The translations under genes and the position numbers were made by a program. The notes beneath the pieces were generated by a model, which ran no database searches, was not told where the DNA came from, and saw only the letters and a program-made list of their open reading frames with translations. Below, in pieces: positions 12,406 through 23,636 of a DNA stretch of 64,000 bases. Each line of letters starts with the position of its first letter. Position 1 is the first letter of the stretch. This stretch comes from Alligator mississippiensis (Eukaryota; Chordata; Crocodylia; Alligatoridae). The stretch covers positions 39,973,892 through 40,037,891 of the forward strand of contig NC_081835.1 in NCBI RefSeq assembly GCF_030867095.1, given 5' to 3'.

Positions 12406-13236
12406 TGTAACAGGGTATTTATTCCTACCCGTTATGCAGGAAGAGAGAGAGCAGAGCAAGCGCTGCTTGCAGAAAACCTACCTGCAAGAAACAGCAGGCA
12501 TGAGTGGCATAATTAAGTAGGCTGTAGGACCTAGGCTGTAGACAGCAAATGCTGGGCTGCTGAGTGGGAATCTGAAACGCCTTGGTCCCTATGACCAGAG
12601 AGCCATGTCAGCTGACCAACAGGGGAAGGGCTGGCCCACATATATAGGCTTGCCTCCCAGCCAGAGGGATAGTTTGGCTATAAATGAAGGCAGACTCTCC
12701 TGTGAGAGGAGTGGAAGTTGAGTCCCTCATGAGGAGCTTCTGCATGAGTAGAGTGAGTACACTCAGAAGAGCGTTGATTTAATGAAGGACTGTTCATGTG
12801 TACCCAAGGGGTTGATATTTTTGTTACGGACTGTTTAGATACCCAGTGGGGTTTTCTTTTTGTGTTTACAACAACAGGAGGACTGGAATTAGCTATGAGA
12901 GGAGTTCAGGAGGCCAGCCCTGCACACTGTGATTTTTTTTTTTCCCTTTTTTTTTTTTTTTTTGTTTATTCTTCCCACCTGGTGAGGGACTGGAGCCAGA
13001 GTGGGGAAGGGCTAAAGGCAGAGAGTGGCACCCAAGATTTAACCTGGTCAGGGAGCTATACCCCTGGACCCCCCTGTGTTTTGAGATCATAAGCAACCTT
13101 CCCCTGGAGGTTTTATTCCAGCAAGGCATGGCAGGTGAGTAAACCAAGGGAGGAGATTATAAAGAAGACTACAGAAATGCAGGATGAGCCTTCTGGCAAG
13201 GTCATCATGGCCACCTGTTGGGTGGGTTCTGTCACA
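12406..13236 (+). mobile_element. Solo LTR of the TGTAACAGGG family, 831 bp
   Basis: Begins TGTAACAGGG and ends ...TTCTGTCACA, giving canonical TG...CA ends. The flanks are tcatc (12401-12405) and ccatc (13237-13241), a 5-bp duplication with one mismatch. A TATA-like catatatagg lies near 12638-12648, and a T-rich run near 12930-12963. The phrase ggcatggcaggtgag (about 13125) recurs at 52358 in a related insertion. Only one LTR is present, so it is a probable recombination remnant lying in DUSP7 intron 2 on the sense strand. Confidence 0.7.
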
Positions 13237-13529
13237 CCATCCTTAACTTTGTGATACCAGAATGTGTCTTTCTCATGGGTGGCATTATTGAATATAGTTA
13301 GATGGAGGCTCCCTTTCTCATAGCATATTACCCTTCATTACCAGGGTCTAGGTCACATGACTGGTAGAAACAGGTCTGCCCAGAAGTAAAGTCTGCAATA
13401 TAATTGTATGTATACAGTGTTGTCAGCAGCATACACCACTTTCAGCAGTTAAGTTCATGGAGGGATCATGCTCTTTTGCCTGTAGGAGAGTATGCATGTG
13501 TGCTTCAGTCCTCATCGTAGAAGGCAGAA

Positions 13530-14400
13530 AGCAAGGGCTAGTAGGGCTTAACCCCCCACCCCACTCCTGCCAAACATAAGGCAGTGGGTAGGGCCACAGG
13601 GCATCCTGGCCATGGGCTCTGGGCTGCTGTAGCGAGGGGCGTGCACACTCAAGACACGCAGCCAGGATTGCAGCCCTGGCTTGGGGATTACTACCCAGCA
13701 CGGCAGCCAGGCAAGTTTCAGTCTACTCTGTGAAGAGGAAGGGGAGTGGGGGGTGCCAGATTGAGGCCCTTACAGTGAGGGAGGGAATGGGGCAGGGGCT
13801 GAGGTGAATGGGGCCCTAGGATGGGTCATGGGACTACCGGAGCCCTGGGTGGCTCATCCACAAGCACATGGGGGCTTCTGCCGCTGCATGCACCTGGGGG
13901 AGGCAAGGGGGTGGCACATCCCCTCCCCACTCCAATCTGAACAGGGTGAGAGTGGGCTGCTGCTGTGGGCTGGGCTCTGCACCCCACTGCCACTGCCCTG
14001 GGAGTGGCGCAATACCATGCGCCTGCCACCGCCGGGCTGTACCCCATTCCCCAGCCCGCCCAGCAGCAGCAGGCATATGGCATCACATGGCTTTTGGGGC
14101 AGCGGCAGCAGGGTGCAGAGCCCAGGCCACAGTGGCAGCTGCCCTCACCCCATGGACAGATCGGGGGGCACGTGCCCTCCCTTGCCTCCCCCCAGGGTGT
14201 ACGCAGTGGTGGGAGCCCTCCCACACCCCTGGATGAGCCACCCAGGACTCAGATAGTACCACAGCCTGCCCCGGGGCCCCATTCATCCCTGCCTCTTCCC
14301 CACTCCCTCCTGCACTGTGGGGGGGCCTCAATTGCACCCCCATGCCCCTTCCCCACGACAGACTTAATTGCTAGGGGGTGGTAGGGTGGGTGAATGCATG
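13530..14400. repeat. GC-rich repeat-like block in DUSP7 intron 2
   Basis: Base composition jumps to GC-rich. Phrases such as 'gctgcatgcacc', 'cacatgcc' and 'ccccccagggtgt' resemble the cores of the hAT elements at 2.8-3.4 kb and 27.2-27.5 kb. Long open frames on both strands are compositional. It is probably a non-autonomous DNA transposon, but I could not define ends or a target duplication. Confidence 0.4.
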
Positions 14401-14660
14401 CAGTCAGCCCACCCAAATGGTATATTCTCCCTCCACTTATGGTCAGCACCAGTAGTTCTCACTGTTAAAGGCATAAAATAATTCTAATCTTTTCTCTATT
14501 GTAATTTTTACTACAAGCTATGTTACCTTTCCTCTCTGCCAACATTTGTTTTGATAGATTACACTCTGAATCCATTGCTGGGAGTTGCCTGGTTCCAAAG
14601 GATAGTGGTTTATTCCCACAGAATTATAAATGTATCTTCTCCTACCCCCTTTTGTTTCAG

Positions 14661-14968
14661 ATGAGGCCCGTTCCAAGAAGTGCGGTATCCTGGTTCATTG
14701 CCTTGCTGGCATTAGCAGGTCTGTAACAGTAACTGTTGCCTACTTGATGCAAAAACTAAACTTGTCCCTGAACGATGCCTATGACTTTGTGAAAAGAAAA
14801 AAGTCCAATATCTCTCCAAACTTTAACTTTATGGGCCAGTTGCTGGATTTTGAGAGGACTCTGGGACTCAACAACCAGTGTGAAAGCCACTCCCCCAGTG
14901 AGCAGCTCTACTTTACCACACCAACTAATCACAACCTGTTCCAGCTGAAAACCTTGGAATCCACATGA
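14661..14968 (+). CDS. DUSP7: DUSP7 coding exon 3 (catalytic loop, C-terminus, stop)
   Basis: Encodes residues 281-382 and the TGA at 14966-14968. It carries the cysteine-phosphatase signature HCLAGISR: nucleophile Cys294 and phosphate-binding Arg300 by my numbering. [20 protein letters not shown] follows, then [19 protein letters not shown]. The C-terminal tail, with [13 protein letters not shown] and LEST, is diagnostic of the DUSP6/7/9 group, and SEQLYF..PTNHNLF fits DUSP7. The reading frame is intact across all three exons and all catalytic residues are present, so the gene looks functional. Confidence 0.95.
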
Positions 14969-15924
14969 AGGGAATTATGCTTGGTTGGGAATTCAAGCAT
15001 CAGATAGTTTGCATTAAGCATTTCAAATATGAAATCTATCAGGCAGCCTTGAAAGAACTTGTTGCTCCAAGTAGAGCGGTCTGCTGCTTTAAAAAGGCTA
15101 ATACCATTTATTAGTATTCTGATGCTAATCAAAATGGATCAAAGAGGTAGTTTTTTCACAGGTCCATTTAATATGGGGAATATTATGGTGTTCTGAACAC
15201 AGCTGTTACCAGCAATAACTGCTTTCCTGGGTGTATTAAGACTGGCAGAACACACAAACACATGGAGCTACCTGTGTATTAGTTTGTTGTGGAAAGTAAA
15301 CAACACTTAAGCACTTGGCCACCTTGAACAAAAGGTGTTGGCCCAAGACTGTTTTAAAATCCAGGTTTACTTTTTTAAAAAAAGGTAATCTTACTCTTGA
15401 GCATTGAGTTCAAACTTTTTAAATATGTAAGTTCTTCACTGTTTGTACAGATATGGTTGCAAAACCAGTATTTTATTCTGTTCTTGTTTGATCATTTTTA
15501 ATCAAATGTTTGTATTGACCAAATGCATTTTGCACAATTTGTGAAGCCTTGGTATATCTTGGCATATTACTGGGTACTCGAGAGAGACACGCACATGCTG
15601 CTGCTGTTGCTAGCATCTGATAGAAAGTTTTACTCTTTGTGAAGGCCGGTTGGTCTTAGTAATGTTTCACCACTCCCACACACACACAATCACAAACTTT
15701 GCACTGAATCAACCAAGGTGACTAAGCTGCAAACTTTTTTAAAAGCCACCCGTGCCAGAAAACACTGCTGTTGTCAAAGGTAAATCTTGTTTAGCTTTGA
15801 GATTTGATAGAAGCATGTCTGAGGTTAACTCTCATTTTGTGCTGCCAGCTGGCCTGAAACATTCCCACTTTTGAAGTAAAGAAAATACTTGTGATGTTGG
15901 CATTTTTCTCTCAGACACTCTAAG

Positions 15925-15929
15925 TGTGT

Positions 15930-15961
<32 letters not shown>
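15925..15961 (+). repeat. (GT)n microsatellite
   Basis: TG/GT run with one interruption, in the probable DUSP7 3' UTR. Confidence 0.9.
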
Positions 15962-15962
<1 letters not shown>

Positions 15963-16873
15963 GTCAGGTGGGGGAGAGGGAATCTATTGCTACTGCTACT
16001 GTGCATCTGGAGCAGCGCAAGGTTTTTTATAGTATGACACTACTAAGCAGTCATGCAGACACTGAGAGGAGAGTGGAAATACAAGAAATAACAGAGGAGT
16101 ATAAACTAACAAAAAAACTGGCAACTTTTAAGATGATTGGAGCTTGCAGTGGAGGTTCTGATGGTTTTTATCTTTTCAAGTAACTTCTTGCAGTGCCTTC
16201 TATTATGAGAAGCCTTGTTTATATTTCTGGCTATTGTCTGGTAAACATGTACTAAGCAGGGGAGGGTAAAAATGGGAGGAGGGCAGAATGGATTTGAGGG
16301 TATAGTGTCGTCCTCTTATCCCCTTCTCTCCATTTTAACTCTCATACACCTGAAAAAAGCCACGGATTTCCCCCCTAAATATCCCATTTTTGTATTCCTT
16401 CCCTCCCCCACAAAAAAGAACAGGTTATAGTGGAGGGAAGAAAACCAAACTCCGTGTAGAGAAATTGTTTGATGGTGTTACATCAATGTTACCTGAATGG
16501 TGATGGGTTTTTTTCTTCTTTCTGATTTGTTAACAATGTTGGGATAGTGGGTCATTGGGGAAGAGAGAATGATCATGAGTATGGTTGTGAATGGGCAAGC
16601 AAATTTGCAAATATTCTAATTGCATCTTACCTCATCGAGGAATTTATTTTTCAGGGATTTTTAGACGGTGCATCTGTATTGCATTACAGCTAAGCTGGTT
16701 TGTAAAGGCTTTTTGTGCTGTAAGTAATCTTTACTCTTTAAAGGGAAAAAATGTATCTTCTGACTAATACAAATGAATGCTTGTTAGTGAGGCAGTCTTG
16801 CTTTCTGAGTTATGAAGGAAAATTAATGACCCTATATATCCTGAACCAATATTGGGACTTTGTTTATATTGCA

Positions 16874-16879
16874 AATAAA
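16874..16879 (+). terminator. DUSP7: Candidate polyadenylation signal for DUSP7
   Basis: Canonical AATAAA about 1.9 kb after the stop codon, followed by T-rich sequence. Confidence 0.5.
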
Positions 16880-16900
16880 TATTATTTTTTCTTTAAAAAC

Positions 16901-18160
16901 TATCCTTCTATTTCAAATGCTTGTATAGGTAGTTCAACATCTGTCCCAAAGGGATGTGCTGGTCTCTTATCCTTTTTTATAGCCCACTAATATCTTCCTG
17001 CAACCACAAACACAGAATTTGTAGGGAGGTATACAAGTGTGGTATTTAGTTTCATGTACAGTTTAATTTTTAAAATATTTGGTAATGGGGGGACAGAGGG
17101 ATTGAATTAATTAGAGAACAAAGATCAGCTTGAGAATGGCAGTGCTATTGACTCACCTACCCACTCAGTAAAATACTTCTGTCCATGGAGCATACGTGGT
17201 CTGTGGAGGTAGAACATGCCCTTGTTATTTGCCTTTATAGTCAATGCACAGGGATTACAGTAGAGGTAACTTAAACCTCATGTTAAGCTTTTGTGAGCCA
17301 CTTCTGGACATTGGTATGAATTACTGGTTCTTCCTTAATTATATGATGCAGTGGATCTTTAGGAAAACACGGACCTATACATAAGCATAAAAGTGCCAAG
17401 GATGCATGGAACAGCCTGTTAGGTAGTAATATATACTTTCTTCAGTCTTATTTTTTTTCTCTTACAGTTTCCTGCTAAGACATGGTTGGGCAGGATTCAG
17501 ACTAATAATAGCATTTAATATCAGCTATGTAAGTTAATTATTTCACAGTAGCTTCATTATAGCTCTCTAGAACAGAACAGAGATTATTTTTAGTCTTTTA
17601 ACTAGTTGACTACAAACTCTTCTAAGTCATGAGGAAAACAAGCTACATTTTTTTTCTCAGTTTTTTGATTTGTCTGTGTATTACATTCTAAATCAACTTC
17701 TGGTTGTGAATGTTATGAGCACATAGGAGGTCTTTTTGTCTACTTTGTAAAATGAGTTGTTCTTGCTCAGCATCCCTGCCTCCTAAAAGTAGCATCTTCT
17801 AATTGGTCAGTAAAGAAATCTTAAGTTTTTGGGCCTTGGTTGATAGACAGGGAAGCCTGCAAGCTATGTGCTTAAGCATCTGTGCATTTTAAGAAATTCT
17901 TGTTCTTTATTCCTTGCTATTAGGGATTTGTGTGGAGATATGTGACTTCTCAAGTCTCTTTATGGAGATAATTCTATAAGAGGCAAGCAACCAGCAGACA
18001 ACAGAAAAGCACTAGGAGATGGTAAGGAAGTACATGTCAGTGTAGACAGCCATCACAGGTTCAGAGCAATTATAGGAAAGATAGTAATTTGTTCCCCCTG
18101 TAAGGATCAGTCCCGGATGAGGCCCAGTTATTGTCTAAACAAAGAAATAAGGGTTGCTGT
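16901..18160. other. Intergenic, nothing recognised
   Basis: AT-rich DNA without a supported gene or transposon. Confidence 0.5.
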
Positions 18161-18164
18161 AGAT

Positions 18165-18600
18165 CAAGAGTGTCAAAGATATCTCCCATGGGTCATATTC
18201 AGCCCATGGAGCCTTGTCAACTGGCCCCTGATGCTGCACCTAGAAGCCACACATGGCACACCCCGCACACAGGCATTTCGCACAACCCAGGTCTCAGACC
18301 AGCTGTCTCAGATCAGATTTGGGGGCTGGGGCCAGGGAGCTGCGTGCAGTGTGGATCCTGGAACAGATGCCATGTGCTGTGCAGCCTGACTAGGGCAGAT
18401 GCCATGTGTCGCATGCAGTGTCTACTTCCAACCAGTCAAGGACTCATGCTACACATGCAGTGCCTACCCTTGCTGGACTGTTGCATGTTTGAACTGCTTT
18501 GGGATCTGTGCTGCTTGTCCCAGCCAGTCCAGGACATGTGCTGCATGTGGCAACCTCACCAGCTGTTTTGGAACCTGGCCAGAATGGTCTACCTTAATTT
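18165..18600 (+). mobile_element. Possible decayed hAT-type element
   Basis: Opens with caagagtgtcaaagatatct and then 'cccatgggtcatattcagccc', resembling the CAGGGGTGTCAAA-type ends of some hAT MITEs. It contains internally repeated phrases (gatgccatgtg, catgcagtgtctac / catgcagtgcctac). No 3' end or 8-bp duplication was found, so this is tentative. Confidence 0.3.
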
Positions 18601-19069
18601 TTAATGAGAATGGAGCTCTATTAACAGTATGGATATACAGATGAAAATATCCTTGCTGCCATTTGCATATGGAAAAACCAGAAGCTTTGAATGACTTTAT
18701 GCTGACAATGACCCCTTTAAATCAATGTAGTGCTCCACTGGAAAAGCAGTGAGGAAACTTTGTATGTTTAATGTTCTGCCACAAATCTGCCACATTACTT
18801 ATTTGCAAAGCATTAAAATAATGTTAGTAGTAGTTCAGTGAGTTAAATCAAATACCCTGTAGAGAAAAGTGTTTTTGAAGGATGGAAACCTTTAGTGTCG
18901 GCTTAAAAAGATACAACTATTTAAAATAAATGTGACTGCATAAATTATGATAAAGGCAAGAGACGGAAGGGCAAACATAACACAGTACAATGCTAGGAAA
19001 ACAGAGTAAATTGGGCAAATTGAGGCTTAAATTAAAGGTGAGATGAGCAGATGAAGTCATACTCTAGAG

Positions 19070-19265
19070 CAGGGGTGGCCAACCTGCGGCTCTAGAGCCA
19101 CATGTGGCTCTTCAAAAGCTAATATGCATCTCCTTGAATCTTTACACAAGCACACGGTGGCCAGCTTCCAAATGGAAGCTTGTGCTTGTGCAAAGATTCA
19201 AGGAGACGCATATTAACTTCTGAAGAGCCGCACGTGGTTTTGGAGCCGGAGGTTGGCCACCCTTG
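19070..19265. mobile_element. Foldback hAT MITE, 196 bp
   Basis: Exact 8-bp flank duplication CTCTAGAG (19062-19069, 19266-19273). The ends CAGGGGTGGCCAACC and, on the reverse strand, CAAGGGTGGCCAACC pair, and the pairing continues inward almost to the centre. The arms contain 'gagccacatgtggctctt' / 'gaagagccgcacgtgg' and 'tgcatctccttgaatcttt' / 'aaagattcaaggagacgca'. The whole element is one near-complete palindrome. Confidence 0.92.
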
Positions 19266-19385
19266 CTCTAGAGTAAAAAGACGATCTTATATCCAATTCA
19301 GGAATGGGGTAAGTTGTTCAGGTGTGAGAGTTGGAAGCAGAAAAGTAAAAGAGGGCACATCTACATAAGACACTTTACTGCACAG

Positions 19386-19458
19386 TAGACCAATTTATTG
19401 TGCAGTAAGCATCACCATCTATATGTGCAGATGTTTACTGCGCAGTAAATTGGTCTAC
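19386..19458. repeat. Subterminal inverted repeat of the Harbinger relic
   Basis: The segment gtagaccaatttattgtgca is mirrored by tgcgcagtaaattggtctac about 30 bases downstream, a hairpin just inside the left end. A related cagtaaattactgtggagta lies inside the right end (25581-25600). Confidence 0.75.
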
Positions 19459-19862
19459 TCCATGGTTACTTGCAAATGTAGGTAGCAAATTAACTGCGGA
19501 GTAGTTACTGCACAGTAATGTATGTGTAGACACCAACCAGGAGCAAATTTGCTCCTGGTCAGCCCCATCCTCGCACTAGCCCCAGGCCCATGGGGCTTGG
19601 AGCTTTTCCAGCCCTGGGGCTGAGATGGCTCTTTGCATGCCCCAGCCCTTAAAAGGCTACAGGGACTCCAGGACCCTGGGCCACCTGCAGCCAGCCTCTG
19701 GCCACTAGCTCCTGCAGGAGCTTGCCTGGACCCTAGCATTGGTCCTCAGCACAGTCCAACCACCTGCCTGCCTGTCCTGTGCCATACCTCCTCACTGGGT
19801 GCTGCAGGTACCTATCCAGGCCCAGCAGCACCTGAACTGTCAAGCAGGGGCCCTGTGGGCTA

Positions 19863-20220
19863 TTGAGGGAGTCATGCTGGTGTCATCCCCAACTCCACAA
19901 GTCACCTCCTGGGGCCGGAACTGGTCCCAGGAAGAGACCACAGACCTTGTGCTGCTGTGAAGTGAAGCCAAAGTCCTCAACCAATTCAGCTATAGTGGGT
20001 GCTTCAATGCCCATGGATATGAGGGCCTGCGAGGTTGCGTGCATGAGCGTGGGCATGACCAGTCGGCATGCCAGTGCCATATAAAGGTCAAGGCATTGTG
20101 GGCACAGTGGGTTGCTGTCATCAACCAGAACTGCCAGTTGGGGGCTGCCCACAAGTCCATGCCCTTTATGGGGCAGCTGGACCAGAAACTTATGCCCTGG
20201 GACCCTGACTGGAGCTGAGC
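19863..20220 (+). pseudogene. Myb/SANT-like protein relic of the Harbinger element
   Basis: In Harbinger elements a Myb-like partner helps transposase bind DNA and enter the nucleus. Here a tryptophan-led segment (SWGRNWSQEETTDLVLL near 19904-19957) matches the start of a trihelix/SANT domain. After a stop, a frame at about 19966-20215 continues with SEAKVLNQFSYSG-type and later QLDQKLMPWDP-type peptides. The second half needs frame changes. No start codon or complete frame survives, so it is a pseudogene. Assignment is by eye from spacing of Trp and acidic residues. Confidence 0.5.
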
Positions 20221-21688
20221 CATGTACTCTAGCACAGACAGCCGTGCGAGCCTCTGCTGTGGCCTGGCAGTATCAATGAGGTGTCAGCGGGGGACAGCGC
20301 TTCGGAGTGCCAGGAGCTCATCCCATTGTGTTCCCTGCCCTGGCCTCATCCATCAGTTCCGGCAGCCCAGACCAGCACCTGCCCTACCAGCTCTGGGTGC
20401 ATGGCTCCACTCAGGAAGCCAGGCCAAGCATTGCACGGCTGGCCCTCCACAGTTCCAGCTCCTCCTCAGAGTGTGCCTCTGCCTGGGCAGCCAGGCACCA
20501 TGCCCCTGCACCCCTGGATACCATCAGGAGCTGCATGTCTCTGCTGCCAGTGGGGACAGACTCGGGCCACCAGGCACACCTGGTAAGCCCCATACTGGGA
20601 GGAGGGCCCTCCCTGCCCCTCATCCCCACTTAGCTCACCTGCATGCCTCCTGGCCACTGGAGTCCCCACCTCCCCCCCAGCATGCAGGGAGGTGGGAGAC
20701 AGTGCAAAACTTTCTTGAGCAGCCTGTGTCCCCTCAGGTAGACAGGAATGAGCCTCTTGCGTGTGGAGGAGCATATCAATGATGGAGGCAATGTCCTCAG
20801 TTGCAGGGGGCAGGGACGTCTAATGCAGGCACAGGTAGCCCTCCAGGCAGCACCAGACATTGCAGGATAGTGTGGGCTAGGCCACTGCACAGTGGAAGCT
20901 CAGGGTCCCACTCCAGATTTTCAGATGCTCCTGGGGCACCATGGTGAGCAGCAGCAGCAGGGCATAGTGGGTTGTGCACCTCTTGGTCCACACAAACAGC
21001 TCCTTGCATTGTGCCCAGGACACTCTCAGCAGGGGCATGCACAGGGCAGGTGTGGAGGGGGCAGCACCTGAGCACCTCTCCAGAGAGACCCCCTGGTGGA
21101 AGGGCAATGACTACCAGCTCCATGTTTTAGTTGGCCGGGAGCCCCTCTCCTCCAGAGCCCAGGTGCCATGGAGCCTGGCATCAATAGAGAAGGGGGTGTG
21201 GGGAGTGGGTCTGGAGCCATGGCAGCAGGTTCTGCCAGAAGGCAGGCCTGTCCTTCCCTAGGAAGGGGGCAGGGAAGGCAAGCTGCCTATGACCAGCACC
21301 CAGTGGCCCACCTGCCCCTGCAGAGTGAGTGGGGATAGGGGACTCAGCCATAGGGGACTCAGCTGGTGGCTGCCTGTGCCAGGACATGGCTGGCCAACTT
21401 ATCATGGTCCCTGGGCACCCTTGCATGTACGACCCCCAATCTGAGGCTGGCCAGCACACTGCCCCCTCCCCGCCCCCCCAGTATAGTGGATGTTATCTTA
21501 GAAATGTTGCAAACTCTCACAACCAGCTTCTTTCCCCTTGTTCTGCAGGTTCTGCAGCTGCATGCAGGGGAGCGGTACCAGCTGCCAGCAGGGATGTGCC
21601 ATTAGGGTCATTGCCTGTCTTGGCTGGGGCTCTCCACATCTGCTGGCTTTGGCAGCAGTGGACCCAGAACTGGACCAGGCTGCTAGAC

Positions 21689-21964
21689 CAGTTGGTTGCC
21701 ATGGCGGAAGACCAGGCCTGGCACAAGGAGGACCTCACTCACGAGCAGAAAAGAGTTGCATGCAAAGTGGAAATGGAATGGGAGAGGGACCAGGTGGATA
21801 AGGTGTTCAGGAACAGGCTCCTGACCTTCAAAGAGAGGCACCTAGAGGACCAGGAGCATCAGTCTGCCATGGTGGCCAAGACAGTGGGAGCCACAGAGGA
21901 GGACAACTGCATGCTGGAAACCATCCTGGCCCTGGTGGTTGCCATTGTGCTGCCTGCTGCCTAG
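21689..21964 (+). pseudogene. Second + strand ORF segment within the Harbinger relic
   Basis: An open stretch reads WTQNWTRLLDQLVAMAEDQ-like, then a charged, helix-prone segment with many Glu, Lys and Arg (coiled-coil-like), and a hydrophobic C-terminus. It is probably the C-terminal part of the Myb-like protein of the same transposon, because such proteins often end in a coiled coil. No recognisable catalytic motif. Confidence 0.4.
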
Positions 21965-22928
21965 CCCCCGACTGGAGCCTCACCTTCCCTCTGGCAGGCA
22001 ACCGCTGCCCAGCAGCAAGCCCCCAGTGGCTTGGGCTGAGGTGCAGCGATGCCTCCACCAGCCAAGTGCCTGTGCCCCTGCCCTGGCACCCGCCCCAGGT
22101 CCCCTGCCAGCCAGCCCCCCTAGCTGGGCGCTGCCCTACCACTTGCCTTGGCTCTATGTGGCCCTGGAGCAGGAGCTGCCTGCAGTGGGGCCAGTACCAC
22201 ACATGGGCCCTGCTGGCCTGGCCCATTGTCTCTGGGAGAGGGAGGGAGCCACCCATTTTGGAAGAGCAGAGGCTGCCCTCTCCCTTAGGTGAGCCCCCAG
22301 CCTGATGGCCTTCCCACAACATGCACCGTGGTGGTGCAGCCAGAGGCCTGGGTTCTGGGTGCCTGTCCCCAGGCCCTGCCCATCACCCCTGAAGGGTGCA
22401 CACAGCACATTCTGTACATAGTCTGTATGAGGAAGTGGGTGCTTTATTGGTGGTGGGTGGGTTGGATGGTGGAGGGGCTCTGTGATTCAGGAGGGAAGGG
22501 GGGGATAGGGCCTGCTGCAGAAGAGGGAGGCAAGAAGGGCTCTCTTTGGGAAGGAGGGCTCCTGGGGTGGGAGGCAGAGGGAGTGGAATTTGTTTTTGTG
22601 GAGGGGACTAAAGTGCTTTTCTGAGAACTGTCTGCAGTAAGCCTGGTGCTGGGGGTGTGCAGGGTGCTTAGAGTCTGGGTCTGGCCATCCAGGTGGTCCA
22701 CAGTGGGGAGTTCAGGAGCAGGCGGTCAGCCAGTACCTCTTGTAGCCAGTGCCCAGGCCCCTACCGCCGGGTGTGTGGCTCACCCAGGGCTTCAGTGGAG
22801 GGAGGGCATCACTGTAGCTGCCACTGCAGCTGGTATTCTCAGTGTCAGGCATCCTCCATCCACTATACCTCCTCCACCCAGGCCTCACAGAAGAGCTCCC
22901 CCTGGCCCTCGCAGATGTTATGCAGCAT

Positions 22929-23636
22929 TCAGGCTGCAACAATGACCCAGGGATGTTGGCCTTTGTGACCATGAGGCAGCTGGTGAGTGTGTGCTAGCGT
23001 CCCTTCAGCTGGCCAAAGGTGCATTTTACCAGCGCATGGGTCCGGCCCAGGCACTGGTTGAAGTGTGCCTGATGGGTCCAGCTGCCTGTTGTAGGACCGC
23101 ATGAGCCAGGGGAAGAGCAGGTAGGCAGGGTCCCTGATGAGGAGGGGCAGGATCACTAACATGGCCAGCTGCAGGTCTGGCATCCCTGGTGCAAAGTGCC
23201 TGCTCTCCACCAGGGCTGGCAGAGCGGAGTTCCAGAACATGCGGGCATCGGCACTGCCCACCCAACTGGCACTCGTTTTGGTGAAGGTGCCTCAGTGGTC
23301 AATGATAGCCTAGAGTATGACAGAATGAAAGCCCCACTGGCTGTAGTAGGGACAGTTGCCATGGAGAAGACAGAAGATGGGGATGTGAGTCCTGTCCAGG
23401 GTCCCGATGCACTGGGGGAAGCCCAAGGTACAGAACCCCACCGCTACCTTCAGGGGGTCACGCACCCAGAGCAGTGTACCTAGCACATCCTGGAGGGTGC
23501 CACAGATCTCCAGGACAGCTTTCCTAGTGGTCACCTTGCCCACTCTGAAGAGGGGGTAGATGTAGCACAGGTTGGCAGGCCTGACCAGCTTGACTAGGGC
23601 AATGGCCAGCTGTGTGTCCTCAGGGAGGTATTGCAC
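22929..23636 (-). pseudogene. Harbinger (HARBI1-like) transposase, DDE domain, broken
   Basis: The minus strand encodes ALVKLVRPANLCYIYPLFRV followed by CIGTLDRTHIPIF, the first catalytic Asp region of DDE_Tnp_4/HARBI1-like transposases (typically IGAIDGTHI). It continues YYSQWGFHSVIL and then AIIDH, the second Asp, SADARMFWNSAL, and DPAYLLFPWLMRSYNRQ near the C-terminal half. Two in-frame stops lie between about 23268 and 23312, and the region near the expected glutamate is frameshifted. The protein is dead; a functional one would be about 350-450 residues. Confidence 0.75.

Larger units (their letters stand above)
9662..14660 (+). other. DUSP7: DUSP7 intron 2
   Basis: GT donor at 9662; AG acceptor at 14659-14660 preceded by cctacccccttttgtttc. 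It holds a Tigger-like MITE (10888-11265), inverted-repeat DNA near 11.43-11.50 and 11.8-12.05 kb, a solo LTR (12406-13236) and a GC-rich block (about 13530-14400). None of the internal ORFs looks like an exon. Confidence 0.85.
14969..16900 (+). other. DUSP7: Probable DUSP7 3' UTR
   Basis: Follows the stop codon with no recognisable transposon until past 16.9 kb. It is AT-rich and contains a (GT)n run at about 15925-15961. The first convincing polyadenylation hexamer I see is AATAAA at 16874-16879. The extent is inferred; an earlier cleavage site with a variant hexamer is possible. ORFs inside are short and featureless. Confidence 0.6.

Noticed and set aside
13804-14384. ORFs of 120-150 codons in DUSP7 intron 2
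   Set aside because: GC-rich repeat DNA, open on both strands, no splice or domain evidence.
20222-20782. 186-codon + strand ORF inside the Harbinger relic
   Set aside because: Pro/Ser/Ala-rich low-complexity frame without homology; sits between the recognised Myb-like and transposase remnants.
22289-22624. 111-codon ORF near the Harbinger transposase
   Set aside because: Trp/Gly-rich chance frame antisense to non-coding transposon sequence.
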